Assembly (NCBI GenBank): GCA_902556205.1
Contig: CACDVH010000001.1
Span: forward strand, 62,001-126,000
DNA from: an uncultured Gammaproteobacteria bacterium
GTDB taxonomy: Bacteria > Pseudomonadota > Gammaproteobacteria > PS1 > Pseudothioglobaceae
Direction: 5' to 3'
DNA length: 64,000 bases
Under the pieces are notes generated by a model that ran no database searches, had not been told where the DNA came from, and saw only the letters and a list, made by a program, of their open reading frames with translations. Position numbers and translations under genes: made by a program. Shown one piece after another: positions 45,111 through 55,472 of this stretch (positions within the stretch are counted from its first letter, which is position 1; each line of letters opens with the position of its first letter).

Positions 45111-46715
45111 CTATCTAGACCTAAGCCAAAAAATAATGCTGAGAATAGAGCTAGGGATAGCCCAAGCCCAAAATGATTGAGTGGCTAAAAAAGCTGAAAC
45201 TAAAAGAAACGAAATGGCAATAAAGCTCGACCTTTGTTTAGAGGCATTTTCTTTTAATTGTATAACAATTGCCTCTGTTTGTTTTTTTGAGTTTTCAGTC
45301 TTTAAAGCACCACTTTCAATTTGCTTAAGGGCGTTGATTACTAACATTGGAATTTCTGGTAATTCCGAGACAATCTGGGGCAACTGATCAGAGAATTTAT
45401 TAAGAGTGCCCTTAAAGCTATATTTTTCTTTAGCTAGTTTCTCTAGATAAGGTTTTGCTGTTGCCCAGAGGTCAAGGTCTGGATATAGCGATCGCCCTAA
45501 GCCTTCTATATTGAGTAGTGTTTTATAGAGCAAAAGTAGCTGAGGCTGAACTTCCATATCAAAACGTTTTGCCTCTTTTAAGAGGCTGAGTAGCACCTGA
45601 CCAAAAGAAATTTCACTTAATGGCTTTTCAAAAATTGGTTCGCAGACACTTCTTATCGCATTTTCAAATTCCATTACATTTGTTCCTTCGGGTATCCACC
45701 CAGACTCAAGGTGAACTTGAGACACTCGTTTATAATCTTGATTAAAAAATGCCATAAAGTTTTGGGCTAAATAATATTGATCAGCTTCAGTTAGCGTACC
45801 CATAATTCCAAAATCTACACCCGTATATTGGTTATTTTCTCCGACAAAAATATTTCCTGGATGCATATCAGCATGAAAAAAATTATGATCAAAAACCTGG
45901 GTAAAAAATATAATTACTCCATCCTCTGCCAAAGACTTAAAGTCAACATTTTTCTTTTTCAGAGCCTCAATATCATTGACCGGTGTGCCATAGATTCTCT
46001 CAGTTACCAAAATATTTGATCTACAAAGATCCCAATGAACTTTTGGCACATACAGAAGATCTGAATTATTAAAGTTTTTACCAAGAAGCGAAGCATTAGC
46101 AGCTTCAACCATCATGTTAAGCTCGTTATAAATAATTCCCTCAAACTCCTCGACAGCTTCTTTTGGCCTTAGTCTTTTTCCATCGCTGTGTTTTTCAGCA
46201 AGACTTGCTAATGCATAAAGAAGGCTTATATCTCTTTTAATTTGTTTTTCAATGCCTGGACGAACAACTTTTATAATTATTTCTTCCCCATTCTGAGTAA
46301 CTGCGGTATGAACCTGAGCAATGGAAGCAGAGGCAAGGGGGGAGTCATCAAACGATGAAAAAAGAATTGAGGTTTTATCACCAAGCGTTTTTTCAATGAT
46401 TAGTTTTGACTCTGCAGCAGGGAATGGAGGACATTTATCTTGGAGCTTAGCCAACTCCATTCCAATATCATCTGGGAGAAGGTCTCTTCGTGTTGATAAA
46501 GTCTGGCCAAATTTAATGAAGATTGGTCCGAGCTCTTCAAGTGCAAGTCGAATCCTTTCGCCTCTAGTGAGTTTCTTGCTAGGAAAATAATGCCATGGTG
46601 TAAGGTAGATTAAAGGCCTAAGGCTTTTAAGAAAAGAAGTAGACAGTATTAAATGGTCTAACCTATATCGGATTAGCGTTCTCAAAATTCCTACAAAACG
46701 AAATAAGCTTTTCAT
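45111..46715 (-). CDS. ubiB: UbiB, ubiquinone biosynthesis kinase-like ATPase
   Basis: UbiB is an atypical kinase-fold protein needed for ubiquinone synthesis, anchored in the inner membrane. The 534-residue protein has the hallmark IFIKFGQTLSTRRDLLP (KxGQ) near 65, the alanine-rich loop ASASIAQVHTA near 127, the lysine in IIKVVRPG, and the kinase-like FHADMHPGNIF near 285 and GVDFGIMG near 305. Two C-terminal hydrophobic helices (about 490-530) form the anchor. It is directly preceded by ubiJ and ubiE, the normal gammaproteobacterial operon, and is followed by a terminator. Confidence 0.96.
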   Translation of the reverse strand: MKSLFRFVGILRTLIRYRLDHLILSTSFLKSLRPLIYLTPWHYFPSKKLTRGERIRLALEELGPIFIKFGQTLSTRRDLLPDDIGMELAKLQDKCPPFPAAESKLIIEKTLGDKTSILFSSFDDSPLASASIAQVHTAVTQNGEEIIIKVVRPGIEKQIKRDISLLYALASLAEKHSDGKRLRPKEAVEEFEGIIYNELNMMVEAANASLLGKNFNNSDLLYVPKVHWDLCRSNILVTERIYGTPVNDIEALKKKNVDFKSLAEDGVIIFFTQVFDHNFFHADMHPGNIFVGENNQYTGVDFGIMGTLTEADQYYLAQNFMAFFNQDYKRVSQVHLESGWIPEGTNVMEFENAIRSVCEPIFEKPLSEISFGQVLLSLLKEAKRFDMEVQPQLLLLYKTLLNIEGLGRSLYPDLDLWATAKPYLEKLAKEKYSFKGTLNKFSDQLPQIVSELPEIPMLVINALKQIESGALKTENSKKQTEAIVIQLKENASKQRSSFIAISFLLVSAFLATQSFWAWAIPSSILSIIFWLRSR

Positions 46716-46717
46716 TT

Positions 46718-47233
46718 TTAGGCCCTTCCCTTGAAAATTTTAGAGCGACTTGGAGCAATTAATGCTGTTGTTATTTCGTCTTTTATAGTATTAATTATTG
46801 AGCCATCATTGCCAACAGAGGCCTTTTTTATTTGCCTAAAAGCTTGACCTATTTGGTGAGCTACTATGTCCCCAGCATATTGTGAAATAAGCTCCTCAAT
46901 ATCAATTGAAGAGGACGATAATAAGTTTGCAAGTTGTTGAGCAGTGTTGACACTTCCATTGATTTCAATTTCTTCATTTTCAACAAGCTCTTCTAATGAG
47001 GCTCCTTTGAATATAGCCAAAAATGAAGCCTTACTCAGCGTCACCGAAACATCAACTTTTTTATTTTGTTGGTTGTCAATTACAAAAATACGTGAGTTTA
47101 GACAAAGAAAAAATAAGGTTAAGTCTATCTCGTCTACTCTAAAACTGACTATTTTGTTGTCGATATGTGTTAAATCAATATTATTAGCATTAATTAAATG
47201 ATTCAAAGATTTTTCAATGGTCAGACGAAACAT
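46718..47233 (-). CDS. ubiJ: UbiJ, SCP2-domain ubiquinone biosynthesis accessory factor
   Basis: UbiJ binds ubiquinone intermediates and helps assemble the soluble Ubi metabolon. The 171-residue protein has an SCP2-like N-terminal domain (about 15-100) and a C-terminal helical segment ISQYAGDIVAHQIGQAF near 120. Sequence conservation is low in this family, so the call leans on its position, 2 bp before ubiB and 5 bp after ubiE on the same strand. It is shorter than E. coli UbiJ (201). Confidence 0.85.
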   Translation of the reverse strand: MFRLTIEKSLNHLINANNIDLTHIDNKIVSFRVDEIDLTLFFLCLNSRIFVIDNQQNKKVDVSVTLSKASFLAIFKGASLEELVENEEIEINGSVNTAQQLANLLSSSSIDIEELISQYAGDIVAHQIGQAFRQIKKASVGNDGSIINTIKDEITTALIAPSRSKIFKGRA

Positions 47234-47238
47234 TTTGG

Positions 47239-47979
47239 CTAGGCTTTAATTGCTTTATGAAGTGCAACTATGCCTCCAATTAGATTATGGTATTCGCAGA
47301 ATTCAAAACCCGCATCCAGGACCATATTTTTTAACGTCTCTTGATCAGGATGTTTGCGAATTGATTCAGCGAGATATTGATAGCTGTCTTCGTCATTGGC
47401 AAAAAATTCGCCAAATTTTGGAATTAGGTTGAAGGAGTAGAGGTCATAAATTTTTTCTAGAGTCTTGTTTTCAACCTTAGAGAATTCTAGGATTAATAGT
47501 GTGCCTCCCTTTTTGAGAACCCTATGCATTTGTTTTAATGCTGCATCTTTATGTGTAACGTTTCTTAGGCCAAATGCTATGCTAACACAATCGAAGGTAT
47601 TGTCTTCAAAGGGAAGTGATTCCGCATTTGCCTGCACAAAGTCAACATCAATTACGCCATGATTTAAAAGGTTTTTTCTTCCCTCAAGTAGCATTGAACC
47701 ATTGATATCCGAGAGAATAACTTTGCCTTCAGGCCCAACTTTTTTTCTAAACTTGATTGCAAGGTCTCCTGTGCCTCCAGCAATATCAAGAACATGATCA
47801 CCCTCTTTTACATTGCTACTTGAAATCGTATAGTTTTTCCAAAGCCTATGCGTTCCCATCGACATGACATCATTCATGAGATCGTATTTCCCAGCTACTG
47901 AGTCAAATACTCCTTTTACAAGGCCTTGTTTTTTTTCAACATCGACCTCTTTATAGCCAAAGTGAGTTGTTTTTGCCAT
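47239..47979 (-). CDS. ubiE: UbiE, ubiquinone/menaquinone C-methyltransferase
   Basis: UbiE is the SAM-dependent methyltransferase that C-methylates the benzoquinone ring. The 246-residue protein has [18 protein letters not shown] near 26, the SAM loop [13 protein letters not shown] near 63, and [14 protein letters not shown] near 132, all diagnostic. Length matches E. coli UbiE (251). It starts the ubiE-ubiJ-ubiB block and lies 2 bp after gltA on the same strand, so they may be read together. Confidence 0.97.
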   Translation of the reverse strand: MAKTTHFGYKEVDVEKKQGLVKGVFDSVAGKYDLMNDVMSMGTHRLWKNYTISSSNVKEGDHVLDIAGGTGDLAIKFRKKVGPEGKVILSDINGSMLLEGRKNLLNHGVIDVDFVQANAESLPFEDNTFDCVSIAFGLRNVTHKDAALKQMHRVLKKGGTLLILEFSKVENKTLEKIYDLYSFNLIPKFGEFFANDEDSYQYLAESIRKHPDQETLKNMVLDAGFEFCEYHNLIGGIVALHKAIKA

Positions 47980-47981
47980 TT

Positions 47982-49118
47982 TTACTTAGATGGGTAGTCC
48001 CTGAAATCAGTACCAATGTAGATTTGAGTAGGTCTAAATATTCTGTTGTCACTTACTTGCTCATGCCAGTGAGCAACCCAACCTGCTGAACGAGCCATGG
48101 CAAAGATTGACGTGAAGTGTTCTTTGGTAAAGTTGAAGATTTCTGAGTAAAGGATGCCTGAATAAAAGTCTACGTTGGGGTAGACCCCTTTTTGAGACAA
48201 TAACTCATTACAGATGCTTTCAACTTCGAGAGCTGTTTCAAAACGGTTAGATAAAGTAAGCCCATTTTTCTTGATGTAGGTTTTAATCATTTTCTCAAGA
48301 ATGGTTGCTCTAGGATCCTTTGTTTTGTACTCACGATGACCCATTCCCCAGATAACTTGCTTATTTTTAAGCCTATCTTCGATCCATTTGCGTGCGTTTT
48401 TAGGAGAGCCAATTTCATCAAGCATTATGAGCACATTTTCGTTTGCATTGCCGTGAAGAGGGCCCGCTAATGTTCCAACGCCAGCAGCAATTGAAGCAAA
48501 TGGGTTTGCAAGCGAAGACGCTGTTACCATCGTCGAGAAAGTTGAAGCATTGATAGTATGTTCAGCATGCAAAATTAATGAGGCATCTAAGAGGGCAACG
48601 ATTTCAGGGTCAGACTCCTCTCCAAAGCACATATACATAAAATTTTCAGCATAAGACATTGTCTTGCTTGGCGGTATTGGGTCGTATCCCATACTGATAC
48701 GAGTCCACATTGCAACCAAAGTACTCATATTTGAGATAATTTTAATAAGTGCATTTTGGGTATAAGAGGAATCTGGTTCCGCAGCACCTGCATCTGGATA
48801 GAAAGTCGCCATAGATGCTATTGCAGTCTGGAGCACATCCATGGAGTGTCCAGTTGAGGGAAGTGACCAAAGCAAGTGGCGAATTTTGCGCTTAACCTCG
48901 TTACGTTTTTTTAAGATATTTTTAAAGTTTGTTAGCTCTTTTGGAGAGGGGAGCTCGCCATTCATTAGCAAAAGTGCAGTTTCTTCAAAAGAAGAGTGCT
49001 CGACAAGATCTTGAATGGAATAGCCTCTATAGGCTAGTATTCCTTTTTCACCGTCAATTGAAGAGATTGCTGATTTGGTTGCAGGAACTCCTGCTAGGCC
49101 TGGGATGTATTCTGTCAT
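47982..49118 (-). CDS. gltA: Citrate synthase, short (about 380-residue) type
   Basis: Citrate synthase condenses acetyl-CoA with oxaloacetate. I start at the ATG giving [16 protein letters not shown] (378 residues); an upstream in-frame codon adds an unlikely hydrophobic leader overlapping erpA. The catalytic histidines are in [15 protein letters not shown] near 185 and [11 protein letters not shown] near 222, the substrate segment [15 protein letters not shown] near 260, and the catalytic Asp in [10 protein letters not shown] near 313. It lacks the roughly 50-residue N-terminal domain of the NADH-inhibited E. coli enzyme and resembles Gram-positive, archaeal and 2-methylcitrate synthases. 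No prp genes are near, so citrate synthase is preferred. Confidence 0.9.
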   Translation of the reverse strand: MTEYIPGLAGVPATKSAISSIDGEKGILAYRGYSIQDLVEHSSFEETALLLMNGELPSPKELTNFKNILKKRNEVKRKIRHLLWSLPSTGHSMDVLQTAIASMATFYPDAGAAEPDSSYTQNALIKIISNMSTLVAMWTRISMGYDPIPPSKTMSYAENFMYMCFGEESDPEIVALLDASLILHAEHTINASTFSTMVTASSLANPFASIAAGVGTLAGPLHGNANENVLIMLDEIGSPKNARKWIEDRLKNKQVIWGMGHREYKTKDPRATILEKMIKTYIKKNGLTLSNRFETALEVESICNELLSQKGVYPNVDFYSGILYSEIFNFTKEHFTSIFAMARSAGWVAHWHEQVSDNRIFRPTQIYIGTDFRDYPSK

Positions 49119-49129
49119 AGTTTTTCTCG

Positions 49130-49483
49130 CTAAATTGAAAAAGAAGAGCCACAACCACAAGTGGTTTTGGCATTCGGATTACTTACAACAAATCTAGCCC
49201 CCTGCAGGTCCTCAAGATAGTCAACTGTAGAGCCCATCAGGTACTGATAGCTCATAGGATCAATTACTAATTGAACCCCTTTTTTGTTAACACCACTGTC
49301 ACCCTCTTTAAGATTTTCATCAAAAGTGAAACCATAGGAAAAGCCAGAGCATCCGCCCCCAGTGATATATACACGCAGCCTTAAGTTTGGATTTTTTTCC
49401 TCTTTAATGAGTTGAGCGACTCTGTTAGCCGCGCTATCACTAAAAACTATGTCAGCTTCGTCTAATATTTCTATTGCTTCCAT
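49130..49483 (-). CDS. erpA: ErpA, A-type iron-sulfur carrier
   Basis: ErpA delivers iron-sulfur clusters to apo-enzymes, including isoprenoid enzymes. The 117-residue protein has the A-type motifs: [17 protein letters not shown] with the first cysteine near 45, and the C-terminal TTCGCGSSF pair near 108-110. The [13 protein letters not shown] start and FTFDE segment favour ErpA over IscA. It lies 11 bp before gltA and about 38 bp after argC on the leftward strand, outside any isc operon. Confidence 0.93.
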   Translation of the reverse strand: MEAIEILDEADIVFSDSAANRVAQLIKEEKNPNLRLRVYITGGGCSGFSYGFTFDENLKEGDSGVNKKGVQLVIDPMSYQYLMGSTVDYLEDLQGARFVVSNPNAKTTCGCGSSFSI

Positions 49484-49521
49484 TGGTTACCTCTAAATGA
49501 TCTTTACAACTTGAATTAATG

Positions 49522-50556
49522 TTATGGCAAAAGTCCAATTTCTAACAGACCTTCCTTTTCGTCAAGTCCAAACATTAAATTCATATTTTGAATTGCCTGT
49601 CCCGCTGCACCCTTACCCAGGTTATCAATCACAGACATAATTACAAGCTTATTGCTATGCTCAACGTACTGAATTGAAATCTGACAATAGTTCGAAGATT
49701 TGACTGAGCGGGTTTCAGGATAGACACCTTCAGGTAATATTTTAACAAATTCTTCGTTTTCATAGGCTTTTTCGTAGCAACTTAGAATATCTGCATCAGA
49801 ATCAATCAGGTCAGTATAAATTGTAGCTTCAATTCCCCGACTCATTGGAACTAAATGTGGGGTAAAAGTGAGTCCAATAACGCCTCCAGAAATAGATTCA
49901 AGCTCTTGTTTAATTTCAGGAAAATGCCTATGTCCGCTAACACCATAAGGCTTAAAGCTTTCAGTTATCTCACAAAGAAGGGTTGCTTGATTTGCATTTC
50001 GACCAGCACCACTTGCACCTGATTTACAATCTGCAATGATATTGGAAGGATCTATCAGGTTGTTCTCAAGGAGAGGTTTTAATGCAAGAAGAACGGCTGT
50101 AGGATAGCATCCAGGATTTGCAATTAGTCGAGCGTCTTTAATTGCACTTCTTTTTATTTCGGGTTGTCCGTAGACTGCCTCATTCAATAGAGACTCTTGA
50201 GTATGCTCCATGTTGTACCATTCCGACCAAATAGCTGAATCAGTAATTCTAAAGTCGGCACCCAGGTCTATAACTTTAATATTTCTTTCCAGAAATAATT
50301 CAGCACTATTCATTGCAACACCATGAGGCGTAGCAAAGAAAACGACATCACATTCAAATAATTTTTCATCATCAGGAAGAAGATACGATAGGTCTGACAT
50401 TCCATGCATGTTTGGAAAGACCTCATAGAGTTTTTTTCCTTTCAGAGCTCTGGATGTAATTGCGTGAACTTCAGCGCTTGGATGCTGGTGCAGCAGACGC
50501 AAAAGCTCTATCCCGGTATAACCAGATCCACCAATTATTCCAACCTTAAGTTTCAT
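49522..50556 (-). CDS. argC: N-acetyl-gamma-glutamyl-phosphate reductase
   Basis: ArgC is the NADPH-dependent third step of arginine biosynthesis. The 344-residue protein has [17 protein letters not shown] at 6-22, the region [10 protein letters not shown] near 73, the catalytic cysteine in [14 protein letters not shown] near 148, and the [11 protein letters not shown] and HLVPMSRGI segments. Length is standard. It overlaps accC by 4 bp, so the biotin-carboxylase message runs into arginine synthesis, an uncommon but simple coupling. Confidence 0.96.
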   Translation of the reverse strand: MKLKVGIIGGSGYTGIELLRLLHQHPSAEVHAITSRALKGKKLYEVFPNMHGMSDLSYLLPDDEKLFECDVVFFATPHGVAMNSAELFLERNIKVIDLGADFRITDSAIWSEWYNMEHTQESLLNEAVYGQPEIKRSAIKDARLIANPGCYPTAVLLALKPLLENNLIDPSNIIADCKSGASGAGRNANQATLLCEITESFKPYGVSGHRHFPEIKQELESISGGVIGLTFTPHLVPMSRGIEATIYTDLIDSDADILSCYEKAYENEEFVKILPEGVYPETRSVKSSNYCQISIQYVEHSNKLVIMSVIDNLGKGAAGQAIQNMNLMFGLDEKEGLLEIGLLP

Positions 50557-51905
50557 TCTTCTTCTCCAAGCATCTTTTCAAGATAATGTATGTTCATTCC
50601 ACCTTTTTTAAAGACCTTATCATTCATAATCGACCTTTGAAGTGGAATGTTTGTTTTAATTCCATCAATAACCATTTCATCAAGTGCATTTTGCATTTTG
50701 GTGATAGCGTTATCTCGGCTTTCACCATACGTTATGACCTTACCAATCATTGAGTCATAATGAGGAGGAACATTATAGCCATTATAAATATGCGAATCTA
50801 TTCTAACTCCTAGTCCACCAGCTGCATGGTATTGGGTGATTTTTCCTGGGGAGGGCATAAATGTTATAGGGTCCTCAGCATTAACTCTGCATTCAATTGC
50901 ATGGCCTTTAATTTCAATGTCATCCTGAGTGAGTGATAATTTGTCACCGCCTGCAATTAATATTTGTTCGCGAACAATATCAACTCCAGTAATCATTTCA
51001 GTAACTGGATGTTCAACTTGAACTCTTGTATTCATTTCAATAAAGTAGAACTGATCATTATCAAAAAGAAATTCAAACGTGCCAGCGCCACGATAATTAA
51101 TTTTTTTACAAGCTTCTGCGCAGATGTTTCCAATCTTATTCCTGAGCTTTGGAGATATGCCTGGTGCGGGAGCTTCTTCAACCACTTTTTGATGGCGTCT
51201 TTGCATAGAGCAGTCTCTTTCCCCAAGATGAATAGCGTTTCCATGCTGGTCTGCAAGGACTTGAATTTCAACATGACGAGGAGTGGTAAGAAACTTTTCC
51301 ATATAAACTTCGCCATTACCAAAAAAACTCAGAGCCTCTGACTGTGTTAGTTTGATTGAATCAATAAGATCTTTTTCAGACTCAACAACGCGCATACCTC
51401 GTCCACCACCTCCACCAGAAGCTTTGATGATTATTGGAAGTCCGATTTCCTTTGCCAGCTTAATACTTCTTTTTTCATTTTCATCGAGAGCGCCATCAGA
51501 ACCAGGTACACATGGCACACCAGAGTCTTTCATTGCTTCAATAGCGGCTACCTTATCTCCCATAACTCTTATATTTTCAGCTTTTGGTCCAATAAAAATA
51601 AAGCCACTTTGCTCTACTTGCTCTGCAAAATCAGCATTTTCAGAAAGAAATCCATAGCCTGGATGAATTGCATCTGAATGAGTTACTTCGGCTGCACTAA
51701 TGATTGCTGGAATGTTAAGATAGCTTTTGATTGAGGGATGGGGTCCAATACATACAGCCTCATCGGCTAATCTGACATGCTTTAGATCTTTATCTGCAGT
51801 TGAATAGACTGCAACCGTTTGAATTCCAAGCTCCTTACAAGCTCTGAGAATTCTTAAAGCAATTTCTCCACGATTCGCAATTAAGACTTTTTTTATTGAG
51901 CTCAT
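50553..51905 (-). CDS. accC: Biotin carboxylase subunit of acetyl-CoA carboxylase
   Basis: AccC carboxylates the biotin on AccB using ATP and bicarbonate. The 450-residue ATP-grasp protein has [20 protein letters not shown] near 7, the glycine-rich lid [14 protein letters not shown] near 160, [20 protein letters not shown] near 285 and the C-terminal RVNAEDP segment. Length and motifs are standard. It overlaps accB upstream by 4 bp and argC downstream by 4 bp. accA and accD are not in the window. Confidence 0.97.
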   Translation of the reverse strand: MSSIKKVLIANRGEIALRILRACKELGIQTVAVYSTADKDLKHVRLADEAVCIGPHPSIKSYLNIPAIISAAEVTHSDAIHPGYGFLSENADFAEQVEQSGFIFIGPKAENIRVMGDKVAAIEAMKDSGVPCVPGSDGALDENEKRSIKLAKEIGLPIIIKASGGGGGRGMRVVESEKDLIDSIKLTQSEALSFFGNGEVYMEKFLTTPRHVEIQVLADQHGNAIHLGERDCSMQRRHQKVVEEAPAPGISPKLRNKIGNICAEACKKINYRGAGTFEFLFDNDQFYFIEMNTRVQVEHPVTEMITGVDIVREQILIAGGDKLSLTQDDIEIKGHAIECRVNAEDPITFMPSPGKITQYHAAGGLGVRIDSHIYNGYNVPPHYDSMIGKVITYGESRDNAITKMQNALDEMVIDGIKTNIPLQRSIMNDKVFKKGGMNIHYLEKMLGEEE

Positions 51906-52357
51906 TCTATGACTATTAATGGTTGTCCAAATTCAACAGCTTCACCGTCTTTGATTAATATCTCAACCACTGTGCCAGATTGATCGGCCTCTATCTGGTT
52001 CATAATTTTCATGGCTTCAATGATTCCTACAGTATCTCCTTGGTTGATTTTTTGTCCAACAGTGACAAACGGCTTTGCTGTAGGAGATGGTGCTGAATAG
52101 AATGTACCAACCATTGGTGAGACAATAGACTGGTCGCTTGTTTGATTTTCAGCAGGTTCTGCAGAAGTTGTCGCAACCGGTGCAGAATTTGCAACAGGTT
52201 GCTGTTGAATGAAGGACTGAACTGGAGATTGTAAGGGTGCGGGTGAAGCACCAAACCTTGAGATTTTGACTGATTCTTCACCTTCTTTAATCTCAATTTC
52301 AGCCATTCCAGACTCTTCCAGAAGCTCCATTAGTTTTTTAACTTTTCGAATATCCAT
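51902..52357 (-). CDS. accB: Biotin carboxyl carrier protein of acetyl-CoA carboxylase
   Basis: AccB carries the biotin that shuttles CO2 to acetyl-CoA. The 151-residue protein has the N-terminal helix region (1-40), a flexible Ala/Pro/Gln/Thr linker (about 40-75), and a C-terminal biotinyl domain with the biotinylated lysine in EAMKIMNQI near 117. A GGAG ribosome-binding site precedes the ATG. The leader upstream contains two perfect hairpins; in E. coli AccB represses its own operon, so regulation in this leader is plausible. Confidence 0.97.
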   Translation of the reverse strand: MDIRKVKKLMELLEESGMAEIEIKEGEESVKISRFGASPAPLQSPVQSFIQQQPVANSAPVATTSAEPAENQTSDQSIVSPMVGTFYSAPSPTAKPFVTVGQKINQGDTVGIIEAMKIMNQIEADQSGTVVEILIKDGEAVEFGQPLIVIE

Positions 52358-52394
52358 CGATGCTCCTATTATTTATTTTTTAATTAATTGTTAA

Positions 52395-52459
52395 TTTTTA
52401 GCTCCAGGCTAAAAATACTGTAAGTTCATGTTTTGGCTTAAAAATGTTAAACTTAAGCC
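52395..52459 (-). promoter_or_regulatory. Two hairpins in the accBC leader
   Basis: In the 205-bp gap before accB, one perfect hairpin has arms TTTTTAGC (52395-52402) and GCTAAAAA (52408-52415) with a 5-base loop. A second has arms GGCTTAA (52435-52441) and TTAAGCC (52453-52459) with an 11-base loop. Neither is followed by a T-run on the leftward strand, so they are not classical terminators of dsbD. They may be binding sites or leader structures for accBC control. Confidence 0.4.
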
Positions 52460-52562
52460 TAAGAAAATTGTCTTTTTAAGATCTTCAAAATTATGCATTT
52501 TACCATCCATATAGCAGTTTATAGCGGCAAAATAGAAACATTTAGAGGAATTTAATGCTAAT

Positions 52563-54401
52563 TTAATTTAAACTATTTAAGCGATATGATAGTTCTTTAG
52601 CACTCACTTCACCAATAATTCTTTGGGATCTTATTTCTTTTCCATCCTTAAAAAACAAAATTGCGGGAGGTCCTACAAGTGAGAATCTTGATAATATAGA
52701 TTGATTAATTTGTGTATTTTTTGTTACATCAACAGTGTAAGTCATTGAATCTTTGAGAGATTGATTGACTGTTGAATCCTTAAAGACAACTCTTTCTAAT
52801 TTTTTGCAGGCTATGCACCACTCAGCATAAAATTTAAGTACGAGTGGTTTTTTATTTGATTTGGTTTTTAAAATCAATGAATCTAGCTGGGTTACGTCAT
52901 CTATTATTTGAAAAGTAACAGTGTTAGATGCTTCAATCTTATCACCATAGATTATTGCATCTAGAGGTTGTTGTATGTCGCCTCCACCTTTGGCAACAAG
53001 TACCCATAACATCAGACCATAAACTAAAAATAAAATAGAAAAGAGTCGAAATACTATTCCAACCAAACTCAAAGATATGCTTATGTTTTTAAAAACTCCA
53101 AGCATGATAGGGGCAACTGTAAACAACAGTGCCCATAGAATTAATGACAGCAATGGATAAAGGATTCTATCTAAGAGATAGAGGGCTACAGCAATCATTG
53201 CAAAGCCAAAAACTCTCTTAACATTTTCCATCCATGGACCAGCTTTTGGAAGTGCATTGACCCCCCAGCCACAAATGATTATAAGAGGCACTCCCATTCC
53301 TAATCCCATAGCAAATAAGCTTGCTCCACCTTTTGCCGCACTTCCTCCAGCAATAACATAGCTTAATGCAGTTGCAAGAAAAGGTGTAACACAAGGGCCA
53401 ACAATTAATGCAGATAAGAATCCCATTATGGTAACCCCAACAAAGCTACCTCCTGACTGCGAGTTGCTAATACTTGTAAGTCTGGTTTGAATCCCTGAAG
53501 GAAGTTGAATGTCGTAAAAGCCAAACATCGATAAGGAGAGTAAGATAAAAATACAACTGAAAACAAAGAGCACCCAAGGCGTTTGCATAATTGCTTGCAA
53601 ATTAATGCCTGCTCCAAAGTACCCTGCAGAAGCACCAATTAATCCATAAGCAACAGACATTGATAGAACAAAAGTGATCGACATTAAAAGGGCATTGAGA
53701 TTGCTAGGCTTTTCTTTTTGCCCAATAATAATTCCAGATAATATTGGAACCATAGGGTAGACGCAGGGCGTCCAAGATAGTGCAAGACCAGCTAAAAATG
53801 CAGCAATAAATAGGGCTAGGCCGCCCTGCTGAAATTTCTCCGAGACTATGTTTTCATCAATGGTTACTATTTCATTCGATGGAATAGGGGCTTTTTTTGA
53901 TCCTTCCAGGCTCACCTCAAGTCTATCAACTTGAGGAGGGTAGCAGACCCCACCTTCCCAACACCCTTGATGCTTTATAGTGACCAATACATAGTCTTTT
54001 TGAATATTGTTAAGCTCAATTTGTATTTCCAAGGGGATGTTGTAAACACTCACCTCTCCAAAAAACTCATCATTCTTAATCGTTGCATCAGGGAACTTAA
54101 TGTTTTCAATAGAGGCTTCATCAACAGAAAAAGAAATTTTATCTTTATAGAGATAATAATCAGGCTGCACAAGCCATCGAACAGCAAGCATATTATTGTC
54201 CAACAGAATAGCACTTAACTTAAAAGCCTGTTCTGCTGGGAGAGGATGGTTTGATTTTTGTACTTCTTTACCTAGAGTTAAGGACGAAATATCAGGAGAG
54301 TTTTCTGAGCTAAGTTCATTAGTAACTGACGGTGTTTCTGCAGCAGATTGCGAAAAAATATTCAGTATTATCAAAAAGCTAATTAAACAAAAACGTTTCA
54401 T
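52563..54401 (-). CDS. dsbD: Thiol:disulfide interchange protein DsbD
   Basis: DsbD carries reducing power from cytoplasmic thioredoxin to the periplasm, keeping DsbC, DsbG and cytochrome-maturation proteins reduced. I start at the ATG giving MKRFCLISFLIILN (612 residues), with a signal peptide to about 21; a GTG three codons upstream is less likely. The alpha domain has the cysteines of GCWEGGVCYPP near 147-154. The eight-helix beta domain (about 190-465) has WTPCVYPM and GPCVTPF. The thioredoxin-like gamma domain has AEWCIACKKLE near 530. The window's c1 cytochrome is one possible client. Confidence 0.96.
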   Translation of the reverse strand: MKRFCLISFLIILNIFSQSAAETPSVTNELSSENSPDISSLTLGKEVQKSNHPLPAEQAFKLSAILLDNNMLAVRWLVQPDYYLYKDKISFSVDEASIENIKFPDATIKNDEFFGEVSVYNIPLEIQIELNNIQKDYVLVTIKHQGCWEGGVCYPPQVDRLEVSLEGSKKAPIPSNEIVTIDENIVSEKFQQGGLALFIAAFLAGLALSWTPCVYPMVPILSGIIIGQKEKPSNLNALLMSITFVLSMSVAYGLIGASAGYFGAGINLQAIMQTPWVLFVFSCIFILLSLSMFGFYDIQLPSGIQTRLTSISNSQSGGSFVGVTIMGFLSALIVGPCVTPFLATALSYVIAGGSAAKGGASLFAMGLGMGVPLIIICGWGVNALPKAGPWMENVKRVFGFAMIAVALYLLDRILYPLLSLILWALLFTVAPIMLGVFKNISISLSLVGIVFRLFSILFLVYGLMLWVLVAKGGGDIQQPLDAIIYGDKIEASNTVTFQIIDDVTQLDSLILKTKSNKKPLVLKFYAEWCIACKKLERVVFKDSTVNQSLKDSMTYTVDVTKNTQINQSILSRFSLVGPPAILFFKDGKEIRSQRIIGEVSAKELSYRLNSLN

Positions 54402-54501
54402 AAATTTCACAAATTAATAGATAGCGCTAATTATAGTCTAATCATGTGATCTTCTAAATTGGGTTTCTTTAGAGTTGCTATGTTTTATCTATAAAATCAA
54501 G

Positions 54502-54530
54502 TTGAAAACTAGTATTTATTGTTAGATATT
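54502..54530 (+). promoter_or_regulatory. Promoter-like sequence upstream of the second EamA gene
   Basis: TTGAAA (54502-54507) and GATATT (54525-54530) are 17 bp apart, about 45 bp before the EamA start codon. The -10 box is weak. The position, between divergent dsbD and the transporter, is right for a rightward promoter. Confidence 0.3.
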
Positions 54531-54575
54531 CCATGAACAAAAAGCTGCTAATAAGGCTTTCCAGGGCCAACTAAA

Positions 54576-55472
54576 ATGAATCCTAAATTAATACCTTGGG
54601 TCTTTGTATGGATTTGGAGTACAGGATTTATTGCTGCCAAGTATGGGCTGCCATATGCTGAGCCCTTCACCCTATTGTCATATCGTTTTGTGATCACACT
54701 TTTCTTTTTATTAATACTGATTATCTATAAGAAAAGTCCATGGCCAGAAACAAGACTAGATTTCTTTCATCTCTTGATTGCAGGGGTATTAATTCATGGA
54801 GTTTACTTAGGAGGGGTTTTTCAGGCACTTAAATGGGGGATGCCAGCTGGATTAGGTGCTATGGTTATAGGGCTTCAGCCAATCGGCATGGCTCTGGTAG
54901 CTGGAGTATTGTTAAAAGAGGAGGTGTCTAAGAAGCAATGGATTGGCCTAATAATGGGCTTAGTTGGTTTGTACTTAGTATTGTTTGATAGCCTAGATTT
55001 AACTGAACAGATTGCTTTTGATGGATTTCCAATTTGGGCGGTTTTTGCTGTCATTATTTCGTTATTTGCTATCTCGATTGGAACAATTTATCAGAAGCGC
55101 TTTTGCAGCAACATGAACTTATATAGTGGCGCATGGGTTCAGTACTTTAGTGCATCGATTTTGTGTATTTTGATTGTTTTATTTTTTGAAAATGGAGAAG
55201 TTTCTTGGAGTAGAACATTTATTCTAGCAATGACCTGGCAAGTCCTCGGTTTGTCCATTGGCGCAATTTTATTGCTAATGACAATGATTAAAAAGGATGC
55301 TTTAGCAAGCGTTGGGAGTTATTTTTATCTTGTTGCGCCGCTGGTTGCGATTCAAGCTTGGTTTTTATTTGAAGAGACAATTGGTCTCAGTGCTCTTGCT
55401 GGAGTTGTGCTCATTTCTTTTGGGGTTGCTATTACAACCTCTAAAAAATCTATTAGAAATTTACAAAGTTAG
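54576..55472 (+). CDS. EamA/DMT-family inner-membrane transporter
   Basis: The 298-residue protein has about ten hydrophobic helices in two EamA repeats (about 5-135 and 150-285). It begins with WVFVWIWSTGFIAAKYGLPY, a segment typical of the subgroup related to RhtA/YdcZ-like amino-acid or metabolite exporters. The second repeat has ALASVGSYFYLVAPLVAI. It is clearly different from the EamA gene at 17.4 kb. The substrate is unknown. It is divergent from dsbD and its stop overlaps the convergent carboxymuconolactone-decarboxylase-family gene by 4 bp. Confidence 0.85.
   Translation: MNPKLIPWVFVWIWSTGFIAAKYGLPYAEPFTLLSYRFVITLFFLLILIIYKKSPWPETRLDFFHLLIAGVLIHGVYLGGVFQALKWGMPAGLGAMVIGLQPIGMALVAGVLLKEEVSKKQWIGLIMGLVGLYLVLFDSLDLTEQIAFDGFPIWAVFAVIISLFAISIGTIYQKRFCSNMNLYSGAWVQYFSASILCILIVLFFENGEVSWSRTFILAMTWQVLGLSIGAILLLMTMIKKDALASVGSYFYLVAPLVAIQAWFLFEETIGLSALAGVVLISFGVAITTSKKSIRNLQS

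Noticed and set aside
49119-49160. Extended N-terminus of citrate synthase (14 extra residues)
   Set aside because: It would overlap erpA and add a hydrophobic leader; the downstream ATG matches family N-termini.
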